Source: Blastococcus sp.
GTDB lineage: Bacteria; Actinomycetota; Actinomycetes; Mycobacteriales; Geodermatophilaceae
NCBI GenBank assembly: GCA_025965695.1
Contig: JAOPWM010000100.1
Coordinates: 1 to 41,919, forward strand
Direction of reading: 5' to 3'
DNA length: 41,919 nt
Below, in pieces: positions 1-7,515 of the stretch. Numbering within the stretch: the stretch's first letter is position 1; every line of letters begins with the position of its first letter. The position numbers and the translations under genes are program-made. Below the pieces are notes generated by a model. That model had not been told where the DNA came from, made no database searches, and saw only the letters and a list, made by a program, of their open reading frames with translations.

Positions 1-27
1 GAAAGGACTCGACAAGCCACCCGCAAA

Positions 28-1509
28 TCATTCACTGAAAGCGACGTCGTCCCGCGTGCCGTCGGGCCTCACGACGTAGCAGTCAGTGATGGCCTGAGCA
101 GGTATGGCGCCGGCAACAAGGACCTCGGAATCTCTGAAAGTTTTGGCGATGTATCCGTATGGCGTGTCATCCCAGCCGACTTCCCAGTCTGGTCGGGCTT
201 CGCCGATTGCGTCGTGGATCTCATCGAATACGAGAAAGTACGCCATCGGGTCAACGCGCTGGGTGTCTACCTGGTCGGAGCCACCCTCGCCTAGCTGGAT
301 CGAGTCCACCGAGCCGATCCGACCCTGCGCGTACTCGGCAAATTCTTCGAATACCGCAAATGCGCGCAGAAGGTCTTGATCATCAATGCTTCGGCTGCTC
401 AGAGCCTCCTGAGCCTGCCTCGGCATTGCTGACACGAGGTCTGGCGGTGGAAGAAGTGAGCCCAGACCTATTTCCGCCCGACGCCATGCTTCTTCGTGCC
501 ACGTCTCCATTAGCTTGCCAGCGGTGACCAGGTCACCTTCCAGCGCCTGTACGATTCTTGTGAATTGTGACCATGCGTCCGATGGGATCCAAGGGCAGGC
601 GCGCGCAAGTGTCCCTTCCGCGCTGAAAACTCTTGTGCATGTTCTTAGTTTATGCGGATCAACCTTGACGACCAAACCGGCCGGACGATTCCCCCCGTGA
701 GTGGCGTACCGAGCGGCGATAGCAAAAGAGGCCGAGAGCGAGACTGCGCCTTGCCCGACGTAGCCTTGATGTAGGAGTTGTTCCGCGATCGTGCCCTCGA
801 ATTCCTTGTCCGAGCCACGCGGGAACTCACGGGGTCGTGGTGAAATGCCCCGAGCCCGCACGGTTCTCGCCAGGTCGCGAAGGTCGTTGCACGCCCAGTG
901 GTTCAGTCGCCCGTCTCCCCGGTATAGCGGACCATCACTCTCGTACTCCACGCCCGCAACATCTATGAAGTAGCTCCGCGTGCCGATGGCGGCGACCGGT
1001 ACGCTTCTGAAGACCGCACCGGTCACTTCGTCGACACAGAACGCCGTAGTGACCGGGTCCACATTTCCGACTTTCTGTAGCCACAACTCCTCGACGGCGA
1101 CAGGGCACCCCTCGACTGCGCCCCCTTGCAATAGATTGCTCAACGTTTCCTCGTTGTTGACCGAGTAGCGGGATATGACCACGCCCCTGAAGTCGAGACG
1201 TTGAGCGAACTTGATCAACGCACGCCACACCAGGTCTTCGACTTCGCCGTCACCGCCATGGACCCACAGCAATTCGACGGCAAGTACGTGATCTTCGGCC
1301 ATCGGTAGCGTCATGAACGTCACGACGCCACAGGAAACAACTTGGCCGACGTCGTCCCGCCCCAGAAAGAAGCGATAGCTTCCATCAGTCATCGACCTGC
1401 TGAGCAGCTCATGGACCGACTCGGGCCGCGGCATCTCGCCAGCATGATCGATGATCGTCGTCACCACAGTCAGGACATCTACGGCGTCCTCGGTGATGCG
1501 CAGATCCAC
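28..1509 (-). CDS. GNAT-like / putative ADP-ribosyltransferase two-domain protein
   Basis: This 493-residue protein has no confident family assignment. Residues about 42-148 have the strand-helix order of a GNAT acetyltransferase, ending in an NNEETL stretch where GNATs carry their late Asn, but the usual acetyl-CoA loop (RxxGxG/A) is not recognisable. From about 190 onward it resembles an R-S-E ADP-ribosyltransferase: LYRGDG with Arg197, SLSASFAIAARYA with Ser257/Ser259 followed by a GLVVKVD strand, and near the C-terminus SEVLVAGAIP with Glu462. A helical insert of about 160 residues separates the last two motifs. The start is GTG at 1509 without a clear ribosome binding site. The neighbour is divergent, so no operon partner is visible. 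The DNA is less GC-rich than the rest of the window, consistent with transfer. The ART call is inferred from motifs alone; a toxin, effector or defence role is possible but not shown. Confidence 0.6.
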   Translation of the reverse strand: MDLRITEDAVDVLTVVTTIIDHAGEMPRPESVHELLSRSMTDGSYRFFLGRDDVGQVVSCGVVTFMTLPMAEDHVLAVELLWVHGGDGEVEDLVWRALIKFAQRLDFRGVVISRYSVNNEETLSNLLQGGAVEGCPVAVEELWLQKVGNVDPVTTAFCVDEVTGAVFRSVPVAAIGTRSYFIDVAGVEYESDGPLYRGDGRLNHWACNDLRDLARTVRARGISPRPREFPRGSDKEFEGTIAEQLLHQGYVGQGAVSLSASFAIAARYATHGGNRPAGLVVKVDPHKLRTCTRVFSAEGTLARACPWIPSDAWSQFTRIVQALEGDLVTAGKLMETWHEEAWRRAEIGLGSLLPPPDLVSAMPRQAQEALSSRSIDDQDLLRAFAVFEEFAEYAQGRIGSVDSIQLGEGGSDQVDTQRVDPMAYFLVFDEIHDAIGEARPDWEVGWDDTPYGYIAKTFRDSEVLVAGAIPAQAITDCYVVRPDGTRDDVAFSE

Positions 1510-1676
1510 TCAAGAACTTTACCGCCGTCAGGCGCACGCGTGAAGAGGCTGTGAGCGTCGAGAAGATTCTGATGAGAGGCCCTGGCTGAACTAGCGTTCC
1601 CGGGAAGACCACCACGGGTCTACCATCACGCTGTGCGGCGAGGGGAACATGACCTTGCAGTCCCGGGGGGGTCGCC

Positions 1677-2330
1677 TTGCAGTCTTCAGAGGTCGCCGTG
1701 GCGTTACCGGCCGGCGAGTGGACCGTGCTGGAACTGACCAAGCTCCTCCTCCAAGCGCTCACCCCGATTGCAGTCTTCTTACTCGGGTATCTAGTCACAC
1801 GTTCGACACGACGTTTGGACGAGGCTCGTTGGGCGAAGCAAAAGGTCGTCGAAGAGCGGATCAAGGTTTATGGCGAAGTGGCGCAGAAGCTGAACGACAT
1901 CTACTGCTACTTTTCCTTCATAGGACCCTGGAAAGACTTTTCGCCTGTCGACATGGTGGCTCGCAAGCGTGACTGCGACAGGATCATGCATACGACGCGG
2001 GCCTTCTTCAGCACGCAGACCGTGGAGGCCTATCAGGCCTTCATCAGAACCTGCTTCAGCGAGTACGCCGGCGCGGACCAAGACGCGCGCTTGAGAGCTC
2101 GTCTGATGAGTCCGCTCGGTGATCGCAGGAGAGCCTGGAAGGCTGCCAAAGGGAAAACTTGGCCCACGGACTGGGACGACAGATTCGTGCCGGCCGACAA
2201 AGCCGTGAGTGATGAAGAAGTGCGGTCGGCCTACGACCGGCTGCTGAAAGCCTTTCATGAGGAGCTCATCATCTGGGAATTGACCCGGCCGCAGGCCGAG
2301 ACAGGTGCGTCGAGCCCAGGTAAACGCTGA
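1677..2330 (+). CDS. Single-span membrane protein with long helical cytosolic domain
   Basis: This 217-residue protein is of unknown function. One hydrophobic segment lies at residues about 22-42 (LLLQALTPIAVFLLGYL), followed by an Arg-rich stop-transfer stretch. A long amphipathic helix comes next, with the motif WAKQKVVEERIKVYGEVAQK and then LNDIYCYFSFIGPWKDF. The remainder is helical and charged. I recall proteins with an LND-x2-CYF-x3-G-x-WK core in many unrelated bacteria, always uncharacterised, but cannot verify the family here. The start used is TTG at 1677; GTG at 1698 is an alternative, and neither has a strong ribosome binding site. It is transcribed divergently from the candidate ADP-ribosyltransferase gene across a gap of about 170 bp. 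Confidence 0.65.
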   Translation: MQSSEVAVALPAGEWTVLELTKLLLQALTPIAVFLLGYLVTRSTRRLDEARWAKQKVVEERIKVYGEVAQKLNDIYCYFSFIGPWKDFSPVDMVARKRDCDRIMHTTRAFFSTQTVEAYQAFIRTCFSEYAGADQDARLRARLMSPLGDRRRAWKAAKGKTWPTDWDDRFVPADKAVSDEEVRSAYDRLLKAFHEELIIWELTRPQAETGASSPGKR

Positions 2331-2412
2331 CCCGTTCAGCACTACTTCAGCAGCGGCCCAACCTACGCTTGTTCACCCCACGTGCCGCCCATGCTCGGGG
2401 CCCGTGCCCATA

Positions 2413-2439
2413 TGTCCCTAAGTGGGCCGCTCAGGGACA
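2413..2439 (+). repeat. Palindromic intergenic repeat, copy 1
   Basis: Left arm TGTCCCTAAG and right arm CTCAGGGACA flank the loop TGGGCCG. One mismatch interrupts an otherwise perfect 10-bp stem. It lies 20 bp beyond the stop of the minus-strand gene ending at 2459. Confidence 0.85.
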
Positions 2440-2458
2440 CCTCGACGTCGCCGGGACG

Positions 2459-2713
2459 CTACTTGGGCGGTTCGATGCCGTATCGATCAGCGAGTCGCTG
2501 CCGGGCTGCCTCGACCATCTCGACGTACTCGGCCTTGAAGGGCTCCACCAGCTTGGACTGCAGCGCTCCAGCCAACACGGTCAGCGCACCGAGCTCGCCC
2601 GAGTGCGCGTCCGACAGTCGGAACCACCCGTCGTCTGCTTGGCGCTCGATCCACTCGAACAGGACAAGCGCCACATCGGACGAAAGCTCGACCTTGACCT
2701 GTCCGCGCGTCAC
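2459..2713 (-). CDS. Small conserved hypothetical protein (84 aa)
   Basis: I do not recognise a named domain. The protein begins MTRGQVKVELSSDVALVLFE, is acidic and predicted mostly helical, and has no membrane segment and no cysteine. The central stretch SGELGALTVLAGALQSKL suggests a compact helical bundle. I judge it a real gene because its composition is protein-like and it sits cleanly between two palindromic repeat copies that avoid its coding frame. The 27-bp repeat at 2413-2439 lies just after its stop and another at 2741-2767 lies just before its start. No function can be proposed. Confidence 0.6.
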   Translation of the reverse strand: MTRGQVKVELSSDVALVLFEWIERQADDGWFRLSDAHSGELGALTVLAGALQSKLVEPFKAEYVEMVEAARQRLADRYGIEPPK

Positions 2714-2740
2714 GAGCGGAGGCTAGCTTCCCCGTGTGGC

Positions 2741-2767
2741 CGTCCCTGAGTGGGCCGCTCAGAGACG
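2741..2767 (+). repeat. Palindromic intergenic repeat, copy 2
   Basis: Left arm CGTCCCTGAG and right arm CTCAGAGACG flank the loop TGGGCCG. Relative to copy 1 the outermost pair changes from T-A to C-G on both arms, a compensatory change that keeps the stem. It ends 9 bp beyond the stop of the minus-strand gene at 2776. Confidence 0.88.
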
Positions 2768-2775
2768 CCGCTCCG

Positions 2776-2994
2776 CTACGGACGAAGCTCGTTGCGCTGA
2801 TGCAGGACGCCCGCCTCCGCAACAACCTCGGAATACATCCGGCTCAACAGGCACGCGGCATGGGTGAAGAACTGTTGCTCCGCCTGGTCTTGGCTCAGGC
2901 TACGCCAGTTCGTGAGCAGGATCAGCGCGCAAGGGTCAGGTTCAGCCTTCTCGACAGACTCGCCGCAGAAGGCGCACATCACGGGGTGGAACAC
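2776..2994 (-). CDS. Small putative zinc-ribbon protein (72 aa)
   Basis: This 72-residue protein has a Cys/His pattern fitting a small zinc site: Cys7 and Cys10 in the motif MCAFCGESV, then His45 and Cys48 in the motif FFTHAACLL. The chain in between, DPCALILLTNW, is strand-like. No enzymatic motif is visible. The start used is GTG at 2994, only 9 bp from repeat copy 3; an in-frame ATG at 2979 would start right at the zinc knuckle and is equally plausible, and neither has an obvious ribosome binding site. Repeat copies 2 and 3 bracket the gene. Function is unknown; a DNA-, RNA- or protein-binding role is only a guess from the zinc pattern. Confidence 0.65.
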   Translation of the reverse strand: MFHPVMCAFCGESVEKAEPDPCALILLTNWRSLSQDQAEQQFFTHAACLLSRMYSEVVAEAGVLHQRNELRP

Positions 2995-3002
2995 CGAAGC
3001 AG

Positions 3003-3030
3003 TGTCCCTTTAGTGGGCCGTTCAGCGACA
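3003..3030 (+). repeat. Palindromic intergenic repeat, copy 3
   Basis: Diverged copy with one extra base: left arm TGTCCCTTTAG, loop TGGGCCG, right arm TTCAGCGACA. It lies 9 bp upstream of the GTG start at 2994. The rest of the gap up to 3247 shows no further feature. Confidence 0.75.
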
Positions 3031-3247
3031 CCAGGCGGCTTCAGGACGCCGAGAAGCCAGCCCGCCCACGTGTTCGCATCGGCGGATTCGGGCAGCACAG
3101 GTACGCCGATCCGGCAAGATCTCTGTGTGCCGTCGACCGAAGGTGCCGCCTTGCAGTCCCATTACGAGCGGGGAGCACGTGCATGAGCGCGGCGCGACGC
3201 AGGCCTCGGCCTCGTGTCGCTCTCGGTCGCCCGTCGAGCGGCGCCGC

Positions 3248-4645
3248 TCAGGAGTCCCAGATGGGGCCGACGGCGGTTATGCCCCGCTGCCGTAGCTGCG
3301 CCACCAGCCGCAGGGTGGTCTTCTTGTTCGAGATGCAGATGACCGCCTCGGCGCCGGTCTCCCGGCATACGCGGTAGGCCAGCCCGGCCAGGTCGGGCTG
3401 GCCGTGCGAGTCGGTGTCCCACAGGATGGCGTCCGGCTGGGCGGCGAGGATCTCCCCCACCAGCTCGGGACCGTAGGTGCGCTCGGGGTTGCGGGTGACC
3501 CACACCAGCCGGGCGGGCGTGGGGTCGCAGAGGAGCTGCGGCAGGCACGGCGCGATCCCGCTGCCGGTCGCCACCCACACGACCCGGTTGAACAGCCGAG
3601 CCACCGTGACGACGCCGGCCGTCGGGACGCCGCGCAGCCATACCGACTGCGGCCGGTCGGCGATGAACCGGGCAGTCCAGTCACCCCCGCGGGAGACCGC
3701 CATCCGGGAGGCGTGAGCGTCGCTCGTGGGCATGTCGGCGAAGGCGTGCCATTCGCCGAGCCGCCGGCGGGCGATCCGGCTCGCCGTGCCGGGCCGTACC
3801 CGCCGTCCACGATCGAGGGTGACCAGCGCCACGTGGTCGGACGGCGTGACGACCGACATCGGTACGTGGCGCAGCTGCAGCCATGGGGTCACGACGAAGA
3901 CGGCGACAGCCAGCACGATCCACGTACCGGGCGACGAGGCCAGCCCCGCAACGACGGAGCCACCGGAGCTCGCTGACATCAACACGGTCAGCACGGCGAA
4001 GAGCACCACGGACAGCCAGCCGCCGTAGCGGTGGGTCAGCTCGTACCGGTTGTGGCGCTGCTCGCGCGCGGTCGGACGCGCGCACACCGCCATGCCGCCG
4101 AGGACGGCCAGGATCGCGGCGGCCACGGCCAGTAGAACGATCTCCGGGCCGCTCTTCGGGCCGGTGACCACGCCACCCGCGGTCAGCGCCGTGAAGGCGG
4201 TGAACCAACCGATGACCGACAGGGCGCAGCCGACGTGGACCCCGCCGCTGAACTGGTACACCTGCGCCAGCGCCGAGCGGACTCGCAGCGGCCAGCGGAG
4301 CGGAACCGATGTCGCCATCCGGAACAGGACGTTGACGATGTACTCCTGCCGTACCAGCGCGGCGAGCCCGATGTTGATGCTCGCCGCGGTGACGGTGTAC
4401 GTCAGCGCGGACGGGACGGAGCTGTCGCTGGCCAATACGTGCGCGGCAGCGACGACGTTGCCGGCGAGCACGAACGCCAGCCAGCGCAGGAACGGCAGCA
4501 TCGCCCGGTGCGTCGGGACGGCGGCGTGGGCCGCCATCCGCCGGCCCCGCTTGGGCCGGAGGACCGAGGCTCCAGCAGGAGTCCCGATCGGAGGCAGGAC
4601 CGGCTCGGTCGGGACCGGCGGGCCGGAAAGAACCGCGATGCTCAT
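3248..4645 (-). CDS. TmpA-like integral membrane FAD/NAD(P)-reductase-type protein
   Basis: A 465-residue protein with several transmembrane helices between residues about 55 and 260, followed by a cytosolic domain of about 200 residues. The soluble part carries the marks I know from fungal TmpA and the C-terminal domains of NRPS-like reductases: LGEWHAFA, GGDWTARFI, WLRGVPTAGV, VATGSGIAP, the sugar-nucleotide-like stretch DAILWDTDSH, AEAVICISN and the terminal GPIWDS. This part resembles a ferredoxin-reductase-type FAD/NAD fold, so a membrane electron-transfer role is likely, with unknown partners. The ATG at 4645 is chosen because GAGG lies about 10 bases upstream; the longer open frame to 5119 has non-protein-like composition. 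The gene stands alone. Confidence 0.82.
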   Translation of the reverse strand: MSIAVLSGPPVPTEPVLPPIGTPAGASVLRPKRGRRMAAHAAVPTHRAMLPFLRWLAFVLAGNVVAAAHVLASDSSVPSALTYTVTAASINIGLAALVRQEYIVNVLFRMATSVPLRWPLRVRSALAQVYQFSGGVHVGCALSVIGWFTAFTALTAGGVVTGPKSGPEIVLLAVAAAILAVLGGMAVCARPTAREQRHNRYELTHRYGGWLSVVLFAVLTVLMSASSGGSVVAGLASSPGTWIVLAVAVFVVTPWLQLRHVPMSVVTPSDHVALVTLDRGRRVRPGTASRIARRRLGEWHAFADMPTSDAHASRMAVSRGGDWTARFIADRPQSVWLRGVPTAGVVTVARLFNRVVWVATGSGIAPCLPQLLCDPTPARLVWVTRNPERTYGPELVGEILAAQPDAILWDTDSHGQPDLAGLAYRVCRETGAEAVICISNKKTTLRLVAQLRQRGITAVGPIWDS

Positions 4646-5149
4646 GACGCGCACCTCGCAGCCTGGCCGGGCGGATCCCGATGGCGTCCCGAGACTGCTG
4701 ACCGAGGCGGGCGGTCCGGCCGGCGACCGGCGGATGAGATGCCGTCCTCCGATCGGCGGACAGCTGGCCGCCGAACCATCTTCCCGTCCGGCCGGCGGGG
4801 TGAGAAGGACGCGCCCACAGTGGTCCGGTGAGCCTTGACCGATGGCGATCAGCGGCGGCGTCTGAGTAGCCCTGCACGGCGGAGGACGGCGGCGAACAGC
4901 TGCTCGCACGAGGCTGAAGGGGACTCGCGTCGTGACGTTCCGTCGGCCGGCCCCCTCGTGTCCAAGGAACGTCGAGCGAGCGATCGCCGGACTGACCCGC
5001 CCCCGACACCGAGCACATGGACACAGACGTGTCCCAGAGTGGGCCGCTTGGGCGAAGGTTGGCGGACGCGGTACCAGACCCGGCCGCCCACGAGCCCGCG
5101 CTGGTTGTTCCGCTGCCACAGGAGCGGCCAGTCCGTACCCCGGCTAGCC
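4646..5149. other. Long gap without a recognised gene
   Basis: About 500 bp with no credible coding frame on either strand. It holds the promoter region of the minus-strand TmpA-like gene and repeat copy 4 near 5030. Open frames here are GC-driven shadows with unnatural composition. Confidence 0.5.
5019..5055 (+). repeat. Palindromic intergenic repeat, degenerate copy 4
   Basis: From 5030 the left arm TGTCCCAGAG and loop TGGGCCG are well kept, but the right arm (CTTGGGCGA) is eroded. It overlaps a separate small hairpin at 5019-5034, GGACAC-AGAC-GTGTCC. Confidence 0.6.
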
Positions 5150-5353
5150 TCACGGCCGTCCCCGCCGGAGCAGGCTGAGCAGCCGCGCCTCCGTCTCCGG
5201 CGTCAGCTCCGGCACGGTCACCGGACCGTCGTGCCCGGCGCGAGCCAGCAGCCACCGGCAGAACAACGTCATCAGCTCATTCCGCTCGAAGCGCTCGCGC
5301 CGGACCTCAGTAGCCCGCTGGCGGTCCTCCTCGGTGATCCAGGTGATCGTCAT
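5150..5353 (-). CDS. Small charged hypothetical protein (67 aa)
   Basis: A 67-residue protein starting MTITWITEEDRQRATEVR, rich in Arg and Glu and predicted helical, ending LLSLLRRGRP. No cysteine and no membrane segment. ATG 5353 is chosen because GGAGG lies about 8 bases upstream; the open frame runs further upstream, but that part overlaps repeat copy 5 and looks non-coding. No family is recognised. The charged helical make-up would fit a small DNA-binding or antitoxin-like protein, but no partner gene is adjacent and this is not claimed. Confidence 0.5.
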   Translation of the reverse strand: MTITWITEEDRQRATEVRRERFERNELMTLFCRWLLARAGHDGPVTVPELTPETEARLLSLLRRGRP

Positions 5354-5449
5354 GACGGCCCTCCGCTCGAGTCGGTGACGCCTCGTTCTGCACCCTGCCA
5401 GCCTCTCAGAAGCCGTGGGGCGCGGGCCAAACCTTCTGGACGGGACCGA

Positions 5450-5476
5450 TGTCCCTGAATGGGGCCGCGCAGGACA
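5450..5476 (+). repeat. Palindromic intergenic repeat, diverged copy 5
   Basis: TGTCCCTGA, then ATGGGGCCG, then CGCAGGACA. The loop has one extra G and the stem is shifted, but order and orientation match the other copies. The surrounding gap 5354-5708 shows no other feature. Confidence 0.65.
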
Positions 5477-5708
5477 GAAGGGGGCTTCAGACATTCCTTC
5501 GCGGAGCCGAACAAGGCAATCGCCGTTGGAGAGCGGCTTACTGGATGCGTCCCTATCAAGTCGATCTTGGTTGGGGTCGATGTACCGGACTCAGGCACAA
5601 CTGCGCCGCCGCACCGCATCCCGGCGCGCCAGGCACCTGGCAACTGGCTGACCATCGCAGCCGCCGAGCGCCAGCCGGTCGCACGATAACCGGCGATACC
5701 GTGCGCTC

Positions 5709-5891
5709 GTGCCCGCCGTTGATGCCCTCGCCGCGCTCCCTCATGACGTGGCTGAGTCGGCCCACGTCGATGCCAACGGTGAGGTCTGGTGGCACTCGCA
5801 AGACGCGGAGCGCGCCGTGAACGCCCTTGCCGACGCGGGGCACGTGATCCTCGGGGTCGAGTCGAACCCGTTACCCGAGGAGGACTGCTGA
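5709..5891 (+). CDS. Small hypothetical protein upstream of a reductase
   Basis: A 60-residue acidic protein (starts MPAVDALAALPHDVAESAHV, ends NPLPEEDC) of unknown function. Its TGA shares bases with the ATG of the next gene (TGATG at 5889-5893), which indicates translational coupling and is the main reason to accept it as real. The start is GTG at 5709 with no clear ribosome binding site. It has a WWHSQDAERAV helix and a HVILGVES strand but no recognised motif. It may cooperate with or merely couple translation to the RibD/DHFR-like reductase downstream. Confidence 0.5.
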   Translation: MPAVDALAALPHDVAESAHVDANGEVWWHSQDAERAVNALADAGHVILGVESNPLPEEDC

Positions 5892-6454
5892 TGCGCAGCG
5901 TGACCTATTCGATGGGCGTCTCGCTTGACGGCTACATCGTCGGGCCGGACGGCGACTTCGACTGGACGGCGCCCGACGAGGATGTCTTTCGCTTCGTCAC
6001 CGACGAGATACGAGAGGTCGGCGTCCACCTGTTGGGACGACGGCTGTACGAGACGATGCTGTACTGGGAGACCGCCGACCAGGATCCATCGCTCGACGAC
6101 TCGATGCTCGAGTGGGCCGCGCTCTGGAAGCCGCTCCCGAAGGTGGTGTTCTCCACCACGCTGTCGGCGGTGCAGGGCAATGCCCGCCTGGTCTCCGGCG
6201 GCCTGGCGGAGGAGATCGAGCGGTTGCGAGCCGAGCCGGGGGAGGGCGACATCGCGATCGGTGGCGCGACTCTCGCCGCCGAGGCGGCTGCGTTGGGTCT
6301 CATCGACGAGTACCGGGCCAGGGTCTACCCGGTGCTGGTTGGCGGTGGCATTCCGTTCTTTCCCCAGCGCGAGCGCCGGGTGGATCTCGAACTCGTCGAG
6401 ACCCGCACCTTCAGCTCGAGAGTCGTCTACCTCCGCTACCGCGTGGCGCGCTAG
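5891..6454 (+). CDS. RibD C-terminal / dihydrofolate-reductase-like family protein
   Basis: A 187-residue protein of the RibD C-terminal / DHFR-like superfamily. It opens with SMGVSLDGYIVGPDGDFDW, the usual SLDG-Y-I-A/V start of this family, has GRRLYETML (the G-R-x-TYE nucleotide-binding turn), IAIGGATLAAEAAALGLIDE (the GG-x-x-L-A-x-x-L-I-D-E region) and PVLVGGGIPFF near the end. Such proteins reduce unknown substrates with NADPH or deazaflavin; they are generally not riboflavin enzymes. Length is normal for the family. It is coupled by overlapping codons to the small gene before it. Repeat copy 6 lies 100 bp downstream. Confidence 0.88.
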   Translation: MRSVTYSMGVSLDGYIVGPDGDFDWTAPDEDVFRFVTDEIREVGVHLLGRRLYETMLYWETADQDPSLDDSMLEWAALWKPLPKVVFSTTLSAVQGNARLVSGGLAEEIERLRAEPGEGDIAIGGATLAAEAAALGLIDEYRARVYPVLVGGGIPFFPQRERRVDLELVETRTFSSRVVYLRYRVAR

Positions 6455-6553
6455 CGTTGGATGGAGTTCTTCCGCCCGGTCTGACTCTGCGAACGGCCGG
6501 CACCTTCAGGTTGTCCTGTAAGTGCCGATACCGCGCGCGCCGATACGTGGGCC

Positions 6554-6579
6554 TGTCTCTCAGTGGGCCGCTCAGGGCG
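6554..6579 (+). repeat. Palindromic intergenic repeat, copy 6
   Basis: Left arm TGTCTCTCAG, loop TGGGCCG, right arm CTCAGGGCGG. It lies between two convergent genes ending at 6454 and 6654, where it could serve as a weak terminator. Confidence 0.72.
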
Positions 6580-6653
6580 GACTGTGCTTGACGCGGTACT
6601 GGCCGAGGGTCCCGCGCAGGCGCGGCGGGTCGGTTCAGCGCGGCCGGGGGACG

Positions 6654-7418
6654 CTACCTGGCTGCGGTGTCGGCCGGAGGACGACGAGGAACATAGTTGT
6701 AGGCGGCGCTCGTCGCCTCGCGGACGGCATCCGCCAAGGGACGCAGCGCGGTGTCGCGGGCGGCGGCCTGCGCGTGGTTGACCGCGGCACCCGGTGCGTC
6801 GGCCGATGCAAGATCGAGGACGGCGGCCAGCCGCTGGGCGCGGCCGAGCACGGAGACCGCGAGCGGGTCGTGGTCATCGGGGAGGGCGGGCGCCGTCGTC
6901 GTCCTCCCCAGCCCGGCCAGTAGTGCCGGCACCTCGGGGTTCCAGCGCGCCAGGTCCAGCCCGGCGAGCGTCCGGGCGGTGTCGCCGACGGCAAGGTCGA
7001 GGGTTCCGGAAACGGCGCGGAGAGTCCCCTCGACCGGCGGCGTGACCGGTGGGGCGCCGTCCAGGGGGAACGCCGTCCAGCCGATGACCTCGGGACCGAG
7101 GGGCTCGGGCACCAGGGCCAGCCGCTCGCCGACGGCGGCCTGGCCCGACTCCAGGGCGACGGCGACCAGGCCCGGGACGGCGGGCAGGCCCCGGACGTCG
7201 CCGGGCACCGGCAGCACCAGCCGGAAGCGTCGCTCGCCCAGACTCCGCAGCGCGGTCAGCGCCCAGCCCAGGGGGACGGCCTCGTCGGTGTCGGGGAGCC
7301 CGGACACCCGGTGCGCGGTGTCGCCGGTCAGTGCGTCGAGGGCCAGGTCGTAGGACGCGCGGCCGCTCAGCCAGGCGGTCGCCCAGACCGCGAACCGGCC
7401 TGCGGGGAAGTCGTGCAC
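6654..7418 (-). CDS. Conserved actinobacterial hypothetical protein (254 aa)
   Basis: A 254-residue soluble protein without a recognised domain. The N-terminus reads MHDFPAGRFAVWATAWLSGR, a style I associate with uncharacterised actinobacterial proteins. Short strands alternate with Ala-rich helices, and there are no membrane spans and no cysteines. The start is GTG at 7418 without a strong ribosome binding site. It is divergent from the NfeD gene, with about 100 bp between the starts. No function can be assigned. Confidence 0.7.
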   Translation of the reverse strand: MHDFPAGRFAVWATAWLSGRASYDLALDALTGDTAHRVSGLPDTDEAVPLGWALTALRSLGERRFRLVLPVPGDVRGLPAVPGLVAVALESGQAAVGERLALVPEPLGPEVIGWTAFPLDGAPPVTPPVEGTLRAVSGTLDLAVGDTARTLAGLDLARWNPEVPALLAGLGRTTTAPALPDDHDPLAVSVLGRAQRLAAVLDLASADAPGAAVNHAQAAARDTALRPLADAVREATSAAYNYVPRRPPADTAAR

Positions 7419-7515
7419 GCAGCGAGGCTACGACGGGTTCCGGACCTTCTCCGGGGGACGACACCACGGTGAGACGAGGCCCACCGCCAGGGGCGTGGTC
7501 TGGGACACTGCGGAC

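Noticed and set aside
1651-3160. Short direct repeats of CCTTGCAGTC near 1653, 1675 and 3151
   Set aside because: Ten bases is too short to distinguish from chance, and no flanking inverted ends or recombinase genes are seen to support an attachment site.
4646-5119. N-terminal extension of the TmpA-like protein up to 5119
   Set aside because: The added 158 residues are Arg/Pro/Ser-rich and overlap repeat copy 4; a ribosome binding site supports the ATG at 4645.
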